From: Chlamydiales bacterium
GTDB taxonomy: Bacteria > Chlamydiota > Chlamydiia > Chlamydiales > SM23-39
DNA length: 64,000 nt
Direction of reading: 5' to 3'
Assembly: GCA_028278035.1 (NCBI GenBank)
Contig: JANQFC010000032.1
Location: 1-64,000, forward strand
Shown: positions 24,340 to 34,454 of the stretch, one piece after another
Position numbering within the stretch: position 1 is the first letter of the stretch
Layout: each line of letters begins with the position of its first letter
Notes under the pieces: generated by a model
Told to the model about the DNA's origin: nothing
The model's database searches: none
Seen by the model: the letters and a program-made list of their open reading frames with translations, nothing else
Position numbers and translations under genes: made by a program

Positions 24340-26993
24340 TCTGACCAATTTTTTCCAATTTCCATATCTACTATTAAGGGAACTTTGAGCGGATAAGCGT
24401 TTTCCATTTTATTTTTTACTATTTTTTTAAATACATCAAGCTCATTGTTAGGTATTTCAAATAATAATTCATCATGAATTTGAAGTATCATATAACCTTG
24501 TAGATTTTTTTGCCTAATATCTTTGTCAATTTCTATCATTGCCATTTTTATTATGTCCGCTGCTGTCCCCTGAAGAGGAGTATTGATGGCAAGTCTTTGG
24601 GCTGCTTGCTTGATTATAGGGTTTTTATTGTTAATTTCAGGAATAGGCCTTTGTCTTCCGGTTATAGTATAAGCTATTTCTGTTTTTTTAATATTATTTT
24701 TACACTCTTCTAAATATTGTTTTACCTTTTGATATCTTTCGAAATATGTTTTGATAAATAAAGAAGCTTCTTTATATGGCACATTTATTTGTTCGGAAAG
24801 TCCAAAGGGGCCTTGTCCATATAAAATTCCAAAATTAACAGCTTTTGCTGAATATCTCATTTTTTTAGTCACTTCTTCAATAGGGACATGATATACTAAA
24901 GATGCTGTATATGCGTGGATGTCATCTCCTTTTAGAAAAGCGTTTAATAATAGAGGATCTTCGCTGAAATGCGCTAAAAGTCTTAGTTCAATCTGAGAGT
25001 AATCTGCCGATAAATAGCACCAGCCATTTTTTTGAGGAATAAATCCTTCTCTTATTTTTTTTCCTTCCTCTGTTCTGATTGGAATATTTTGTAAATTTGG
25101 ATTTTGAGAAGACAATCTTCCGGTAGCTGTTATTGATTGATTAAAACTTGTATGTACTCTTTTAGTATTTGGGTTGATCTGTTTTGGAATGGCGTCTATG
25201 TATGTAGAGAGTAATTTTTGAAGTTCTCTATATCTTATAATATGATTTATTATAGGAGATTTTCCTTTTAATTTTTCTAAAACCCCTGCCGCTGTTGAAA
25301 AACTAGAGCTTTTTTTCTTAGGAGGAGTAAGACCTAAATCAATATACAAGACTTCACTTAATTGTTTTGGTGAATTTATATTAAACTCTTTTCCCGCTTC
25401 TGAAAATATTTCTCCTTCAATTTGAGTTAATTGTTTTTGCACTTCTTGTGACATGTCGGATAATTTATTAGTGTCTAAATAAATACCATTTCTTTCCATT
25501 TTAACTAATACAGGAAGAAGGGGAAGTTCGATATTATATAAAATTTTGTCTAATTTTTTAGTTTTAATTTCTTTTTCAAATAAAAGTTTTAATCTGTATG
25601 TAAAATCTACATCTTCACAGCAATAGTTGGTGATTTTATCAATATCTACTTCTTTCATACAGATTTGTTTCTTGCCTTCTCCAATCAAATCCTTAATAGA
25701 AGTTTTGGTGAAATTAAACTTTTCTAAAGTAAGTAAATCTAAATTATGTCTTCTATTTTGGGGATTTAATAAATAAGATGCTAATAATGTATCAAAGCCG
25801 ATATTTTTTATTTCAATATCATAGTTTAGTAATACGTGATAATCATATTTGATATTATGACCGATAAACTGTATTTTTTCATTTTTTAAAAGTTCTTTAA
25901 TTAAAGATAAAACAGTTTTAGGTGCTATATTTGAGTTCAATGGTATATAAAAAGCTTCTTGAGGCTTTGTACACAGACCTATTCCAACAAGCTCAGACTG
26001 CATAGGTTTTAGATTAGTAGTTTCTGTATCTATGGCGATTTCTTTCTCAGTAGATAATTTTTGAATCAAAGTTTGCAGTTTTTTTTCATCGTCTATAAGA
26101 ATATAATTTACTTTTTCTATTAGTTGTTTTTTATCTTCTTTAATATTTTTTTCCTGAAGAAGAGATAAAAAATTCATTTCTTTATAAAAATCTTCTAATT
26201 CTTTTGCTTTTTTAGGTTTTATAAAATAAAAATTTTTTTCTGTAGGGATTTGTACGTTTAAATGCAGAGTTGCTAGTTTTTTACTTAAAAAAGCAGTTTG
26301 TTTTTCTTGAATTAATACTTCCTGTCTTTTTTTAGAGGATATTTTTTCAATATTGGAATAAATATTTTCTAAAGTTTTAAATTCATTTAAAAGTTGAGAG
26401 GCTGTTTTAGGACCAAAACCTTGTATTCCAGGAATGTTATCCGAAGCATCTCCTACAATAGATAAATAATCTAATATTTGGTTTGGATTAACTCCGAATT
26501 TTTCTTTCACTTTTTCAGAATCCATAATCAAATTATCTTTATGAGCATTCAAAGCAACTATATTATCATTGATTAACTGAAATAGATCTTTATCGCTTGT
26601 GCAAAGATAAGTGAAAAATTTTTGTTTTTCAGACCATTTGGCAACAGTTGCCATAACATCGTCTGCTTCATAATTGGGAATACATAAAGTTGGTATTCCG
26701 GCTAATTCACAAAAGTCTGCGGCCATTTGAAACTGAGGATATAGATCGTCAGGAGCTTTTTTTCTATGCATTTTATAATCAGCAAAGACCTCGGTTCTAG
26801 ATTGTTTAGAATCTGGGCCGTCAAAAATTGCAACCATGTATTTTGGAGAAAAATCTTTGATTATTTTATTTAATGATCTGATAAATCCATAAAGAGCACT
26901 TGTGGATATTCCCTTGCTATTGGTCATGGGGCCAATAGCAAAGTAAGATCTAAATAAATAGTTGACTGCGTCTATTATAAATATTTTATCCAT
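24333..26993 (-). CDS. polA: DNA polymerase I
   Basis: 886 residues with all three domains. 5'-nuclease: IFIIDAVNYLFRSYFA, NYEADDVMATVAKW, CTSDKDLFQL, GDASDNIPGIQGFGPKTA. 3'-5' exonuclease: AIDTETTNL with both acidic residues, IGHNIKYDYHVL and YCCEDVDFTYRL, so proofreading appears intact. Polymerase: LSADYSQIELRLLAHFS (motif A), RYSAKAVNFGILYGQGPFGL (motif B), LQIHDELLFE (motif C). It works in Okazaki-fragment maturation and repair. Starts 2 nt after the sppA stop. Ends overlapping coaE. Confidence 0.97.
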   Translation of the reverse strand: MDKIFIIDAVNYLFRSYFAIGPMTNSKGISTSALYGFIRSLNKIIKDFSPKYMVAIFDGPDSKQSRTEVFADYKMHRKKAPDDLYPQFQMAADFCELAGIPTLCIPNYEADDVMATVAKWSEKQKFFTYLCTSDKDLFQLINDNIVALNAHKDNLIMDSEKVKEKFGVNPNQILDYLSIVGDASDNIPGIQGFGPKTASQLLNEFKTLENIYSNIEKISSKKRQEVLIQEKQTAFLSKKLATLHLNVQIPTEKNFYFIKPKKAKELEDFYKEMNFLSLLQEKNIKEDKKQLIEKVNYILIDDEKKLQTLIQKLSTEKEIAIDTETTNLKPMQSELVGIGLCTKPQEAFYIPLNSNIAPKTVLSLIKELLKNEKIQFIGHNIKYDYHVLLNYDIEIKNIGFDTLLASYLLNPQNRRHNLDLLTLEKFNFTKTSIKDLIGEGKKQICMKEVDIDKITNYCCEDVDFTYRLKLLFEKEIKTKKLDKILYNIELPLLPVLVKMERNGIYLDTNKLSDMSQEVQKQLTQIEGEIFSEAGKEFNINSPKQLSEVLYIDLGLTPPKKKSSSFSTAAGVLEKLKGKSPIINHIIRYRELQKLLSTYIDAIPKQINPNTKRVHTSFNQSITATGRLSSQNPNLQNIPIRTEEGKKIREGFIPQKNGWCYLSADYSQIELRLLAHFSEDPLLLNAFLKGDDIHAYTASLVYHVPIEEVTKKMRYSAKAVNFGILYGQGPFGLSEQINVPYKEASLFIKTYFERYQKVKQYLEECKNNIKKTEIAYTITGRQRPIPEINNKNPIIKQAAQRLAINTPLQGTAADIIKMAMIEIDKDIRQKNLQGYMILQIHDELLFEIPNNELDVFKKIVKNKMENAYPLKVPLIVDMEIGKNWSEC

Positions 26994-26995
26994 AT

Positions 26996-28021
26996 TTATT
27001 CATATAGGTAATTACTGTTAGATTGAGAGCTTTTTAAAGAGCTATATACTCCTTTTATAATATTTACGATTGTATTTGTGCTTGTTTGCTGAAAAGGCAA
27101 AAGCCAGTGCCTTTTAGGTAACAAAGTTACAACTTGATAAGGTTTTTCACTGTCAATATCAGCTTCTTTTAACAGACTTGATAAAGCATCATTATAAGAT
27201 TTTTGGGCATAGTCAATATAACCAATATCTTCAGCTTTTTGACAATCGAATATATTAGCGCCGTATTCATTCATCAATATATTTTTATCAATATTTCTGG
27301 CTTTTGATACAATGTCTGCGAATCTGTTATAACCATAAGCATTTATTACTTTTAAAGATTCATCTTCATTAGGTTTCCATTTTCTAAAAGGATTCATCAT
27401 ATCTTTATTTTTACCTTCTATTAGAGTCTTTGTTTCAATGCCGTATCTTTCTAATAGTTCTGTGAAATTAAAAAATGGACCAAAACGTGCTCCAACTGAT
27501 CCAATAATACTCATAGGACTCGCATAAATTTTTTCAGCAGCGCAAGCTATATAAAAACCGCCGGAAGCACAAAATCCGTCAACATATGCATATATGGGAA
27601 CTTTGAACTTTTCTTTATATACCATTAAATTGCGATAAATATCATCTGTTGCTAACTCTGTTCCGCCCGGAGAGTTAATATGAAGTAAAATAGCTTTTAT
27701 TCTATTATTTTTTAAAAGGCCTTTTCTGGATTCTATTAATTGGTATTCTACATCTTTAGGACTGAAATCAATATCACCGATAATTCCGTGAACATTTATT
27801 TGTAACACTGCAGGAGTATTAGTCGGTAAATATTTCATATTTCCTTCTAAATCAGGAAGTATTTCCAATTTTGTTTTAGTAAGCTCACTTTTATCTGATG
27901 AAAATATAGTAATAAAAAGTATAAATGGAATTATTGCAATAAATACTCCAACAGCTCCCAAAAGGGTATTAAAAAATGATCTTATTGCTGATATAAAAAT
28001 AGATTCTTTTGCTATTTCCAT
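26996..28021 (-). CDS. sppA: signal peptide peptidase SppA/SohB-type serine protease
   Basis: 341 residues, one domain (half the length of E. coli SppA). An N-terminal membrane helix (~16-43) anchors it, with the protease outside. AYVDGFCASGGFYIACAAEKIYA is the family core with the catalytic Ser in ASGG. SIIGSVGARFGPF follows, then EGKNKDMMNPFRKW with the probable Lys base region. It degrades signal peptides or membrane-protein fragments. polA follows after 2 nt. In C. trachomatis sohB is likewise next to polA (from memory). Confidence 0.88.
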   Translation of the reverse strand: MEIAKESIFISAIRSFFNTLLGAVGVFIAIIPFILFITIFSSDKSELTKTKLEILPDLEGNMKYLPTNTPAVLQINVHGIIGDIDFSPKDVEYQLIESRKGLLKNNRIKAILLHINSPGGTELATDDIYRNLMVYKEKFKVPIYAYVDGFCASGGFYIACAAEKIYASPMSIIGSVGARFGPFFNFTELLERYGIETKTLIEGKNKDMMNPFRKWKPNEDESLKVINAYGYNRFADIVSKARNIDKNILMNEYGANIFDCQKAEDIGYIDYAQKSYNDALSSLLKEADIDSEKPYQVVTLLPKRHWLLPFQQTSTNTIVNIIKGVYSSLKSSQSNSNYLYE

Positions 28022-28120
28022 AATAAACTGTCCTTTTTAATTTTTTCTAATACAATACCCTTTACTTTACTTTAAAGTAAACTCCTTGTAATACAATAAA
28101 TAGAAAGGAGATATTAAAAC

Positions 28121-29176
28121 ATGCAAGTTATTTGGGGGTTTTTTGGAAAACATATTTGGATTTTAAAAGTTTTAATCGGTATTTTTCTTTTATTTTTTAT
28201 TAATATGATTTTATCACACATATTAAAATACATCAAAAAAAAATCTCATCCCACAAAATATGATTGGAAAAGACAGATCTCTTATATTTTTCATAGACCG
28301 ATTAAAGTTCTGGTCTGGATTTTAGCTCTTTCATATATAATAAATGTTTTACTAAATAGGTTTCATGTATCTGATTTTATTAAATATATCAATCTGACAA
28401 GAAATATTTTTATTGTTCTAGATATCTCATGGTTGTTGATTAGATGGAAAAAAGAAATTCAGCAGATGGTTATTAGAAAATGGCAGAAAATGATAGACAG
28501 GGGATCTGTTGATTTCATCGGAAAAATAATTTCTATTGCAATAGGTTTTGTTGCGATATTAGTTGTATTGGAAATTTTAGGTTTGAATATAGTGCCATTG
28601 ATGACATTTGGTGGAATTGGAGCTGCAGCTATTGGTTTTGCTGGTAAAGATGTTATTGCAAATTTCTTTGGTGGTTTGATGATATATTTAAATAGGCCTT
28701 TTGCTAATGGAGATATAGTAGAGATTCCTAATCAAAAAATAACAGGTCATATTGAACATATTGGTTGGTATAATACCTGTATTCGCGAAATGAATAAAGT
28801 GCCTGTCTATATTCCTAATTCTTTATTTTCTACAGTTTGTATTAAAAACAGAACAAGAATGACTCATAGACGAATCGAAGAAAAAATTAACATAAGGTAT
28901 AAAGACTTTTCTAAAATTCCTCAAATAATAGCAGAAATAAGAACTTTATTAAACAATGAAGAAAATATTGATAAAGGATATGTTCCTTATGTTTATTTTA
29001 CTACTTATTCAGATTATGCCTTGAACATAGAAATAAAGGCTTACACTATTCTTACAAGTTATAAAGATTTTATGCAGCTTAAACAGGATATATTATTTAA
29101 AACAAAAGACATTTTAACCAAATTCGGTGCAAACATTCCATTTCCTACCACTACTATTGAAATTGAAAAAAACTAA
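28121..29176 (+). CDS. small-conductance mechanosensitive channel MscS family
   Basis: 351 residues with about four N-terminal helices (residues ~10-35, 55-80, 95-112, 137-162), then the pore helix with the Gly/Ala pattern GGIGAAAIGFAGKDVIANFFGGLMIYLNRPFANGDIVEI, shown here only in part as FGGIGAAAIGFAGKDVIANF. The beta domain PNQKITGHIEHIGWYNTCIR and C-terminal alpha/beta domain follow. It releases solutes upon hypoosmotic shock. It is transcribed alone, divergent from sppA (99 bp gap), and its stop overlaps the convergent pgsA by 4 nt. Confidence 0.88.
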   Translation: MQVIWGFFGKHIWILKVLIGIFLLFFINMILSHILKYIKKKSHPTKYDWKRQISYIFHRPIKVLVWILALSYIINVLLNRFHVSDFIKYINLTRNIFIVLDISWLLIRWKKEIQQMVIRKWQKMIDRGSVDFIGKIISIAIGFVAILVVLEILGLNIVPLMTFGGIGAAAIGFAGKDVIANFFGGLMIYLNRPFANGDIVEIPNQKITGHIEHIGWYNTCIREMNKVPVYIPNSLFSTVCIKNRTRMTHRRIEEKINIRYKDFSKIPQIIAEIRTLLNNEENIDKGYVPYVYFTTYSDYALNIEIKAYTILTSYKDFMQLKQDILFKTKDILTKFGANIPFPTTTIEIEKN

Positions 29177-29679
29177 ACTGCAGATTTATAGCGAGCCGTT
29201 GTAAATAATTCTATTAGAGCAAGACATGCAAGGACAATAAATAAACTGTATACATACCAAGCAAAATGAAAGTTCATAGTAAGTCCCATTAAAACACAAA
29301 ATTGCATGGCTGTAGTTATCTTGCCCCATCTTATAGCTTGAACTTCATATTTTGCCCATCTTTTAGTAGTGACTAAATAAGTGCCAAAAATTATTACAGC
29401 AAAATCTCTAGCTATCATGGAGCAACCTTGCCAGAGCTGTATTTGAGACTCGAAAAATAAAACTATAAGAGCGAAATATACAAAGAACTTGTCCATTGCC
29501 GGATCAAAAAATGCTCCAAATTTAGAAGCTGATTTATATTTTCTTGCAAAATACCCATCGATACTGTCTGTAATCATAGCAAAAACAATTGCTGTTAAAC
29601 GAACATATGGATTGGTATTTAAAAATAAAAAGGCTAGAGGAATTCTAACTGCTGATAAAATGTTAGATATTGTTAACAT
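29173..29679 (-). CDS. pgsA: CDP-diacylglycerol-glycerol-3-phosphate 3-phosphatidyltransferase
   Basis: 168 residues with four to five helices. The CDP-alcohol phosphotransferase signature D-x2-D-G-x2-A-R-x8-G-x3-D-x3-D is exact: DSIDGYFARKYKSASKFG then AFFDPAMDKF. It makes phosphatidylglycerophosphate from CDP-diacylglycerol. Substrate choice is inferred from the chlamydial neighbourhood (pgsA beside dnaB/npt in C. trachomatis, from memory). It overlaps the dedA stop by 7 nt upstream, so both are co-translated. Confidence 0.85.
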   Translation of the reverse strand: MLTISNILSAVRIPLAFLFLNTNPYVRLTAIVFAMITDSIDGYFARKYKSASKFGAFFDPAMDKFFVYFALIVLFFESQIQLWQGCSMIARDFAVIIFGTYLVTTKRWAKYEVQAIRWGKITTAMQFCVLMGLTMNFHFAWYVYSLFIVLACLALIELFTTARYKSAV

Positions 29680-30287
29680 CTTGATTTTTGTTTTTTCTTT
29701 TTATAATAACAAATCAGGGTAATTATAGTCACAATAAAGGCACCAAATATTAATAAATTTATCTTTTTTAAATAAGCGAATACTGCCTGATAATTATTTC
29801 CAACAGTAAAAGCGATATAAAATAAAGTTAAATTTGATATCAAACAAGCCAGACCGTCGCTTATAACAAATCTTCCAAAAGGCATTCTAGAAAGACCTGC
29901 GGTAAAAAAAAGACAATTTCTTACGCCAAAAGGAATGAATCTACCTATCAATAAAGTGAAAAATCCGTATTTTTTATAAAAAAGTTTAGTTTTTGAAAGT
30001 TTTCTTTTGGGGAAGGTTTTTTTAAACCATTTGAACTGCCATAGTTTTAGCCCTAAGCTTCTGCCAATCCAATAAATCATCCAATCGGATAAATAAGCCC
30101 CAAAAAATACAGCTGAGAATAATAGATATTTATTTTCAGGGATAACGTTTGAAGCTAATATTGCGCTGATTATTATCATGAAATCTTCACTGATAGGAAG
30201 ATTGAGTCCTGCTAAAAGTAATGAACCAAATATTATCCAATGAGCATGCCCTGCGTGCTCAAAAAGTAAATTAATGATACTTTCCAT
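29673..30287 (-). CDS. DedA family membrane protein (VTT domain)
   Basis: 204 residues with about five membrane stretches. DedA blocks: FGSLLLAGLNLPISEDFMII at ~20-40, FFGAYLSDWMIYWIGR, and RFIPFGVRNCLFFTAGLSRMPFGRF with the conserved arginines; the terminus is KKKKQKSRC. DedA proteins are proton-dependent undecaprenyl-phosphate or phospholipid flippases or scramblases. A role with the neighbouring pgsA in phospholipid handling, or with UppS/MurA in lipid carrier recycling, is inferred. Overlap with pgsA is 7 nt. Confidence 0.85.
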   Translation of the reverse strand: MESIINLLFEHAGHAHWIIFGSLLLAGLNLPISEDFMIIISAILASNVIPENKYLLFSAVFFGAYLSDWMIYWIGRSLGLKLWQFKWFKKTFPKRKLSKTKLFYKKYGFFTLLIGRFIPFGVRNCLFFTAGLSRMPFGRFVISDGLACLISNLTLFYIAFTVGNNYQAVFAYLKKINLLIFGAFIVTIITLICYYKKKKQKSRC

Positions 30288-30463
30288 ATATGTAAACTTT
30301 TTGATCGTCTTTAATTTATCAAATAATCTAATTATAATAATAATTAAAGAAAAATTTGTAATTTTTTAATTTTAGCAGTTTTAGTTGATAAAATAAAGCT
30401 AATTAGCGAGGTGCCTTGGAAGGGAATTATCAAGTAATTTATTTAAAATAAGTAATTTATGCT

Positions 30464-32446
30464 TTAAAATCTAATTTTAATTATTTTTATTTTCCAAGCT
30501 ACGGATTCTTTTTCAATATTTTTAACATTTTGTTCTTGTTTTTTCAAATCTGATTCAGCGTTTGCTGTTTGTTTTTCTAATTTTTGAACTTCTTTAGCTT
30601 TTTCATTTTCAAGTTTGGCGGTAGACGTTAAATTCAGATCAATGTTTTGTTTTGTGTTAATTAGCTGGGACAATTCTTTATGATTTTCATCTAATATAGC
30701 TTTTTTGTTTTGCATATCTATTTTCAATGAAGTCATTTGTTTATTGGCTTTTTCAGATTCTGAATTATTATTTTTTACAAGCTGGTTGTGCTGAGTATTG
30801 AGCTTTTTGATTTCGTTGTTAATTTTATTGAGTTCTGTATTTAATTTTTTCTGTTCTTCTTTGTAAGCTTTTAATTTATGTTTTATTTCAATTTCATTAA
30901 CAGCATTTTGTAGTTTATCTTTAAAAGTGTTGACTTTTTCTCGATTAGGTGTGTTATTTATTTGAGATATTTCACTGTCAATTCTATTAAGCTCATTTTG
31001 AATATTTGTTTTTTGTTTATAATATACACTAATATCCAATTTTAATAATTCGATTTTTTTACTGTCAGTTTTTAGAGCAATAATTTCATTTTGTTTTTCT
31101 TTATATTGGTGTTCTATTTCTAAAAATAAATTTTTAGATGCTGAGTATTTTTTATTAGCTATTTTGATGTGTTTGTCTATTTCGTGCTGGTTTTTAGAAA
31201 GTTTGTTTTTTTCAGCGCTTATATGATCCAGTTCATTTTTCGCTTTATGTAAAGACTCGTTTTTAACAAAATAGTTAGATGTTAAATTTTTTAAAGCAAG
31301 ATATGCATTTTTTAAATTATGCTGTTTAGTACTATAATCTTTTATGGTTGCTACTTTGCTTTTTAAAGAAGAGATCTTGTCTTTTAAAAATGATAAGAAT
31401 AAATTCTTTGTAAATTTATTATTTTCATTTTTCAAGTTTTGTAGTTCTGTAGTTATTTGATTTTTATAAGATGTTTCTTTTTCTAATTTTTTAAGGTCTT
31501 GTTGAAGATAAGATAAATCGATATTTATATTCTTGATTTCTTTATCTGTCTCATTTTTTAAAGCTTCAATTTTATTTTGTGTGTCAATTTTTAAGTCATT
31601 AATACTGCTGTATGCGATATCGTTAGATAAATGCTGCATATCTTGTTCAGCTTGGGTGATTTCTTGTTCTAAAGAATCTTTTTGCGCAGCGTATTCTTGT
31701 GCTGTGACCAGTTCTTTGTTTAAAAAAACAATTTGTGATTGAGAGTTTCTAATGGCCTGATGGGTATCTTCTATAAAACGGTTAATTTTTGCATTAGGGG
31801 ATTTGATCTGTTCGTATTCATTTAAATTATTCTTTAAAACAATGACCTTTGTTTCCAGATTTTCTATCATTACATTTAAATTAGCAATGAGCTTTTCGGA
31901 TCTTTTAGATTTGTTTAACTGTTTTTTTAAATCATTAAGTCTTTGTCTTGTTTCTGAATACTTTTTATTAATTGGATCTACATTATCGACTGTTAACAGC
32001 TTATTATATTGTTTTGCTGTTACTTGTAATTTTGTTAACTGATCTTTTAAAGAAGAGATTTTTTCTTTTATTTTATTGGTTTCGTTTTCTGCTAATTGTA
32101 TTTCTTTGAGTCTGTTTTCTAAATCTTTTAAGGTGTTTTTTTGCTTCATCACTTTTTTATCTGATGCTACTTTCTGGGATAATAAGTCTTGTTGTAATTC
32201 TATTTTTTTTGCTTCTTTGGCAGATGAATACTGATTTTTTGTATTTAATATTACATTTTCTAAGGTATTTGCGTTTTTATTTAAGTCGTTCAGCGTGTTT
32301 TCAGTTTCTTGAATTTTGTTATCTATTTGATTTAATTGATAAGTGGCCTCTTTCGATTGAGGCTGAGAGTTTTTTATTAAATCAGGTGATGCTTCAGCTG
32401 AAATAAACAAAACAGCAGAAATTGCTAATAAAATAAAGTTTTTCAT
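30464..32446 (-). CDS. exported long coiled-coil protein
   Basis: 660 residues from ATG at 32446, chosen because GGGAGAAG lies 5 nt upstream; a further ATG at 32467 would add seven residues that include this site. Signal peptide MKNFILLAISAVLFISAEA|SP. Nearly everything after it is Lys/Glu/Asn/Leu-rich heptad sequence (e.g. QLNQIDNKIQETENTLNDLN, KKLNTELNKINNEIKKLNTQ). A long periplasmic or surface rod is expected. The C-terminus is SVAWKIKIIKIRF. No enzyme motif is present. It lies between dedA and npt, with a 176-bp gap to dedA. Function unknown. Confidence 0.75.
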   Translation of the reverse strand: MKNFILLAISAVLFISAEASPDLIKNSQPQSKEATYQLNQIDNKIQETENTLNDLNKNANTLENVILNTKNQYSSAKEAKKIELQQDLLSQKVASDKKVMKQKNTLKDLENRLKEIQLAENETNKIKEKISSLKDQLTKLQVTAKQYNKLLTVDNVDPINKKYSETRQRLNDLKKQLNKSKRSEKLIANLNVMIENLETKVIVLKNNLNEYEQIKSPNAKINRFIEDTHQAIRNSQSQIVFLNKELVTAQEYAAQKDSLEQEITQAEQDMQHLSNDIAYSSINDLKIDTQNKIEALKNETDKEIKNINIDLSYLQQDLKKLEKETSYKNQITTELQNLKNENNKFTKNLFLSFLKDKISSLKSKVATIKDYSTKQHNLKNAYLALKNLTSNYFVKNESLHKAKNELDHISAEKNKLSKNQHEIDKHIKIANKKYSASKNLFLEIEHQYKEKQNEIIALKTDSKKIELLKLDISVYYKQKTNIQNELNRIDSEISQINNTPNREKVNTFKDKLQNAVNEIEIKHKLKAYKEEQKKLNTELNKINNEIKKLNTQHNQLVKNNNSESEKANKQMTSLKIDMQNKKAILDENHKELSQLINTKQNIDLNLTSTAKLENEKAKEVQKLEKQTANAESDLKKQEQNVKNIEKESVAWKIKIIKIRF

Positions 32447-32579
32447 GATTCTTCTCCCTCTATACATTATTATTAGAGGAATTAATATTATTTTTCAAAT
32501 TAAAAATTATAATATTGGCAATTAAAAGAATTAAAAATAAGGTGTGTTTAATTAAATTAATTATTTAAACAGTTGATTA

Positions 32580-34199
32580 TTAGGGTTTTTTAACTTCTTC
32601 TTTTTTGGGCGTATTGAAAGGATAATAGTCTTTTATATCAGTGCCTTCTTTAACCTGAGCCAACTGCTCAATAGATTTTTCGGTTTCTTTGATAGTAACT
32701 TTCTCTTTTTGAGCAATTAAAGCATTAAATTGTTTACCTAATGAACCTGTAGATATTAACCAAACTGCTAAAATAACGATAAAGATTATTCCTATATATG
32801 GAGCTGACGCTCCAAGAGTTGAAAAAGTAATTAAAAGACCGGAAGTTAAAAATGAACCGGATGACTTTCCGAGTCTTGAGCCGACCCCATCGATTGCAGC
32901 CTTTCCTTTTAATTTACTTTCTTTATTTAGAGGAATATATGCCATTTCTTTAGTTGCATCAAATAGGGTATATTTGCAAGCTCGGCTCAAGCAATTTTGC
33001 ATTGATCCAAAAAGTACACTTAAGGCTAAAGGAGTTGAGCCTAAAAGAGTTGCTAAGCCTAGCATCTTGGATTCGTTGAAAATAAAAAATGAAAAGAATA
33101 ATATCCCTGTTCCCAATACTATAATAGGAGTAACTAGTGCACTTATTGTCCAGTTGAACTTTCTAATAAAATTGCCGGAAACGAAAAGGGATATAAGAGT
33201 TGCAAAAACTCCGATCATTGTCATTACATTGCCCATATAAGCACTAAAGTCAGAAGGGTTAGGATATAATTGCTTAATTTGGTTTTTCCAAACTACTTCG
33301 ATAATATGGGTAGTTAAATTATAGGCCAAAACAATTACAGCAATACATATCAAATATTTTGATTTAGCAAGATAGGCAAAACTTTGACGAAGCGATATTT
33401 TGCTCTTGGGTTTTTTAACTTGGGATACAGTGGTAAGATCTTTATTTTCAATTGTTTTGCTGTTTGAATATCTAAATATTCCCATTATCGCTAAACCGGA
33501 TATTATAATAATTATATTCACGAACAAGATCGACTGTTCCCATGCATTGTTACCATAAGACAAAGCGGGGATAAAATTATTGTTGGATAAAAAGACCGCG
33601 GCCTGTCCCGATACTATACCCGAGACATTGGCTCCTACTCCCAAAAGAGGGTAGAATCTCTTGGCTTCTTTTATTGATGTTCTATCATTTGCCAACCCCC
33701 AAAATAATACGGTCATTATTGTTGTTCCCCATAATTCGGCCATTACATAAAACAAAGTTAAAGTCCAATTTCGAAAAACAGCTATCATTCCACTAAACCC
33801 CTGAGGGAGAAGGGTTTGTATTTTGTCGGCAAAAGCATTCGGATGTAAGAATTCTCTTAAAGGATATAAAATAAATGTGAAAATACCAAAAAAGGTTAAA
33901 AAAATCACTGTAATTAAATTAAATACTTTTTTTTGAGAATATTTATTGGACAGTTTAGTAAATATATAGGTCATTAATAAAGCCATAGGCAATATCGCCC
34001 AAACTTTAAGAAACGGCAAAGCTTCTGCTCCAGAAAAAGGTGCTGTTACAATTAAAGGATCTTTAATTGATCTTAAAAGACTGTAATTAAAGGCAATCAG
34101 GAAGAACATTAAAAACATTGGAATGAACTTGCCTAGTTCATTTCTATGAATAGGCCAAATAAAAGATCTTATTTTACCGAATTTAATATCGCTAGACAT
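32580..34199 (-). CDS. npt1: ATP/ADP translocase (NTT/Npt family)
   Basis: 539 residues with 11-12 hydrophobic segments. Blocks typical of the NTT family are RSIKDPLIVTAPFSGAEALPFLK, FRNWTLTLFYVMAELWG, FYPLLGVGANVSGI and DATKEMAYIPLNKESKLKGKAAIDG. Such carriers import host ATP in exchange for ADP and mark obligate intracellular bacteria (Chlamydiota, Rickettsiales) and plastids. Whether it is ATP/ADP antiport (Npt1) or a nucleotide uniport or net importer (Npt2 and others) is not certain; the charge and spelling favour Npt1. C-terminus is Lys/Pro-rich. Upstream 34200-34454 is non-coding. Confidence 0.92.
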   Translation of the reverse strand: MSSDIKFGKIRSFIWPIHRNELGKFIPMFLMFFLIAFNYSLLRSIKDPLIVTAPFSGAEALPFLKVWAILPMALLMTYIFTKLSNKYSQKKVFNLITVIFLTFFGIFTFILYPLREFLHPNAFADKIQTLLPQGFSGMIAVFRNWTLTLFYVMAELWGTTIMTVLFWGLANDRTSIKEAKRFYPLLGVGANVSGIVSGQAAVFLSNNNFIPALSYGNNAWEQSILFVNIIIIISGLAIMGIFRYSNSKTIENKDLTTVSQVKKPKSKISLRQSFAYLAKSKYLICIAVIVLAYNLTTHIIEVVWKNQIKQLYPNPSDFSAYMGNVMTMIGVFATLISLFVSGNFIRKFNWTISALVTPIIVLGTGILFFSFFIFNESKMLGLATLLGSTPLALSVLFGSMQNCLSRACKYTLFDATKEMAYIPLNKESKLKGKAAIDGVGSRLGKSSGSFLTSGLLITFSTLGASAPYIGIIFIVILAVWLISTGSLGKQFNALIAQKEKVTIKETEKSIEQLAQVKEGTDIKDYYPFNTPKKEEVKKP

Positions 34200-34454
34200 A
34201 TGGACATAACTTTTGTTTATTATTTATTATTTTTTTGTGCGCAAGAATGTGTAATAAGTGGTTTGAAAAGAAAAATTTGGTTCTTGCCGTTAGCAAGATA
34301 AAATTTTTATTAGACACCGTGTTTTTTACAACGCTTTGTATAAATTTGATAGCTTAATTATAGCTTTTTTCCAACATTTTGTGCAAAGAAAGGAATTTTA
34401 AAATTTTTTATATTTAATCTAGAAGGTTATAAGATTTTTTTATTAAAATATTTT
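34200..34454. other. 255-bp gap upstream of npt1
   Basis: This holds the leader and promoter of npt1 (minus strand) and the region after pgk. A 6-bp hairpin (34282-34287 with 34293-34298, TCTTGC/GCAAGA) and a run of AT are visible. No open frame, tRNA or clear sigma-66 box was found. Confidence 0.4.

Noticed and set aside
30387..30456. Direct repeat AAGTAATTTA near 30434-30460
   Set aside because: Short, in AT-rich sequence between dedA and the coiled-coil gene; expected by chance.
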